From: Bacillota bacterium
GTDB taxonomy: Bacteria; Bacillota; Clostridia; Peptostreptococcales; Anaerovoracaceae
DNA length: 5,619 nucleotides
Assembly: GCA_017538845.1 (NCBI GenBank)
Contig: JAFYIC010000174.1
Span: forward strand, 1-5,619
Reading direction: 5' to 3'
Under the pieces are notes generated by a model. That model did not search any database. It saw nothing but the letters and a program-made list of their open reading frames with translations, and was not told the DNA's origin. Shown piece after piece: positions 4,617-5,619 of the stretch (positions are counted from its first letter, which is position 1; every line of letters begins with the position of its first letter). Both the position numbers and the translations under genes were made by a program.

Positions 4617-5619
4617 ATGGTGAGTATTTTAAGAAAAGGCCTCATCGCAATGATAGCGATAGCCATGACGCTGACCATGTTTCCGCTTGTTGCCGGAAGC
4701 AATGCGTATGCTGATGAACCATATGACGACGGCGACGGTCTGTTAGTCCAAGTGAACGGAAGCAGGCTGGATGTCATCGTGGATGCCACAGACTGGTTTT
4801 GGAACAAAGACGCAGATGATGACGACGAAGGCGACGGAGATGGCGAAGTAGAGTATACTCTTGGCTATTTTGAGGATGCGTACCTGAATTGGGCGGATTC
4901 AGCCAGCACCGTTAAAACTATTTTCGTAGGTCAGGGAGCATGGTGGATATATGATGACTGCTTTAAGAATTTCACAAATCTCGAAACGGTTTATCTCCCC
5001 GAAAGTCTGGGCGGCATTGGGTATGACGGTGTAGGTGACGGCGCTTTTGTAGGATGCAACTCCATCGACAAAGTATATTACGGGGGCACAAAGGCAGAAT
5101 GGGAAAAGCTTATATCGGATCATACGCATGGCGATAATGGTTCGTTGCTCGACGCCACGGTTGTATACAACGCAGGATATATAGACATATCAGATGCGAA
5201 AGTTGTGCTTGATAAGAACACTTTCACCTGGAACAGTTCCGCGTACTATTTCGCGCCTACTGTAAAGCGTGTCGAGCTGGATTCCAGTACGCTGTCGCAC
5301 GATACAGATTATATTATTGGAACTACAGCTAAATCCAACGTGGGCAAAGGGGACGTTACCTGCTACGGACGCAATCAGTACGCAGGTAAAAAGATGCGTA
5401 CCTTCAAGGTCATCCCGAAGAAGACATCTGTAAAGAAGGTTACCAGTCCGGCCAAGAAAAAGATCAAGGTTCGCTGGTACAAGAGAGCGGAGAAGATGTC
5501 AAAGAGCCGCATCACCGGATATCAGGTGAAGATAGCCAGGAACAAGAAGTTCACCAAGGAAGTAAAATCATTCAAGGTGAAAGGCTACAAGAAGACATCC
5601 AAGGTCATCAAGGTAAAGA
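4617..5619 (+). CDS. Secreted BspA-like leucine-rich-repeat protein with Ig-like and Fn3-like modules (3' end outside window)
   Basis: The frame stays open to the right edge, giving 334 N-terminal residues. Residues 1-32 are a signal peptide: R6/K7, hydrophobic core L9-A26, and A-Y-A32 before the predicted cleavage, so the protein is exported by Sec. Residues 33-87 are very acidic (20 Asp/Glu, 2 Arg/Lys), with a D/G-rich run at 65-79. Residues about 98-166 match LRR_5/BspA repeats, e.g. 'NLETVYLPESL', 'GDGAFVGCNSIDKVYYGGTKAEWEKL'. Residues about 193-267 resemble the Ig-like module of clostridial surface proteins ('TLSHDTDYIIG...GKGDVTCYGRNQYAGKKMRTFKVIP'). From about 270 a fibronectin-III-like module begins ('KVRWYKRA...ITGYQVKIARNKKF'), with extreme lysine content. 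Such proteins are usually adhesins or cell-surface proteins; the anchor would lie past the window. No ligand can be inferred. It has its own promoter and is isolated from addB by the tRNA terminator. Confidence 0.88.
   Translation, partial: MVSILRKGLIAMIAIAMTLTMFPLVAGSNAYADEPYDDGDGLLVQVNGSRLDVIVDATDWFWNKDADDDDEGDGDGEVEYTLGYFEDAYLNWADSASTVKTIFVGQGAWWIYDDCFKNFTNLETVYLPESLGGIGYDGVGDGAFVGCNSIDKVYYGGTKAEWEKLISDHTHGDNGSLLDATVVYNAGYIDISDAKVVLDKNTFTWNSSAYYFAPTVKRVELDSSTLSHDTDYIIGTTAKSNVGKGDVTCYGRNQYAGKKMRTFKVIPKKTSVKKVTSPAKKKIKVRWYKRAEKMSKSRITGYQVKIARNKKFTKEVKSFKVKGYKKTSKVIKVK

Noticed and set aside
4260..5619. Genomic island inserted at the tRNA genes
   Set aside because: No integrase, no duplicated tRNA 3' end, and no attachment-site repeat within the window; a different base composition past the tRNAs alone is not enough.

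Overview
The window looks like chromosomal DNA from a low-to-moderate GC Gram-positive anaerobe of the Clostridia. The evidence is an AddAB-type (not RecBCD-type) recombination nuclease subunit with an iron-sulfur cluster signature, strong AGGAG-type ribosome binding sites, and a secreted BspA-like leucine-rich-repeat protein with Ig/fibronectin-like modules. A member of or near the Anaerovoracaceae (Mogibacterium/Eubacterium-like) is my best guess. That guess rests on family resemblance from memory, not on a search.

Positions 1-4174 hold three genes on the + strand, probably one transcription unit. They are the tail of a probable GNAT acetyltransferase (ends at 143), a HAD-superfamily hydrolase (171-833) and addB (890-4174). 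Gaps are 27 and 56 bases and no convincing terminator lies between them. AddB has the Fe-S cysteines and the full RecB-family nuclease motif set, but its N-terminal Walker A loop is degenerate. No addA follows, so the partner subunit must be encoded elsewhere or upstream of this window. The HAD protein carries Ala where most HAD phosphatases have their second catalytic Asp.

Positions 4198-4452 form a compact tRNA unit: a near-consensus sigma-70/A promoter starting 24 bases after the addB stop, tRNA-Thr(CGT), one spacer base, tRNA-Ala(GGC), and a strong intrinsic terminator. Both tRNAs encode their CCA ends. The Thr tRNA has an A-C mismatch at the loop-closing pair of its anticodon stem.

Positions 4453-4616 are noncoding. 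They contain a degenerate tandem duplication of about 55 bases; the downstream copy carries the likely promoter (TTGCGG-17-TATAAT) of the next gene. A perfect 5+5 inverted repeat overlaps the -35 element.

Positions 4617-5619 encode the N-terminal 334 residues of a secreted protein that runs off the window: signal peptide, very acidic segment, BspA-type LRR_5 repeats, an Ig-like module, and a strongly lysine-rich fibronectin-III-like module.

No mobile element, CRISPR array or clearly new multi-gene system is visible. The most interesting points are the catalytic substitution in the HAD protein, the promoter duplication, the charge-segregated surface protein, and addB without adjacent addA.
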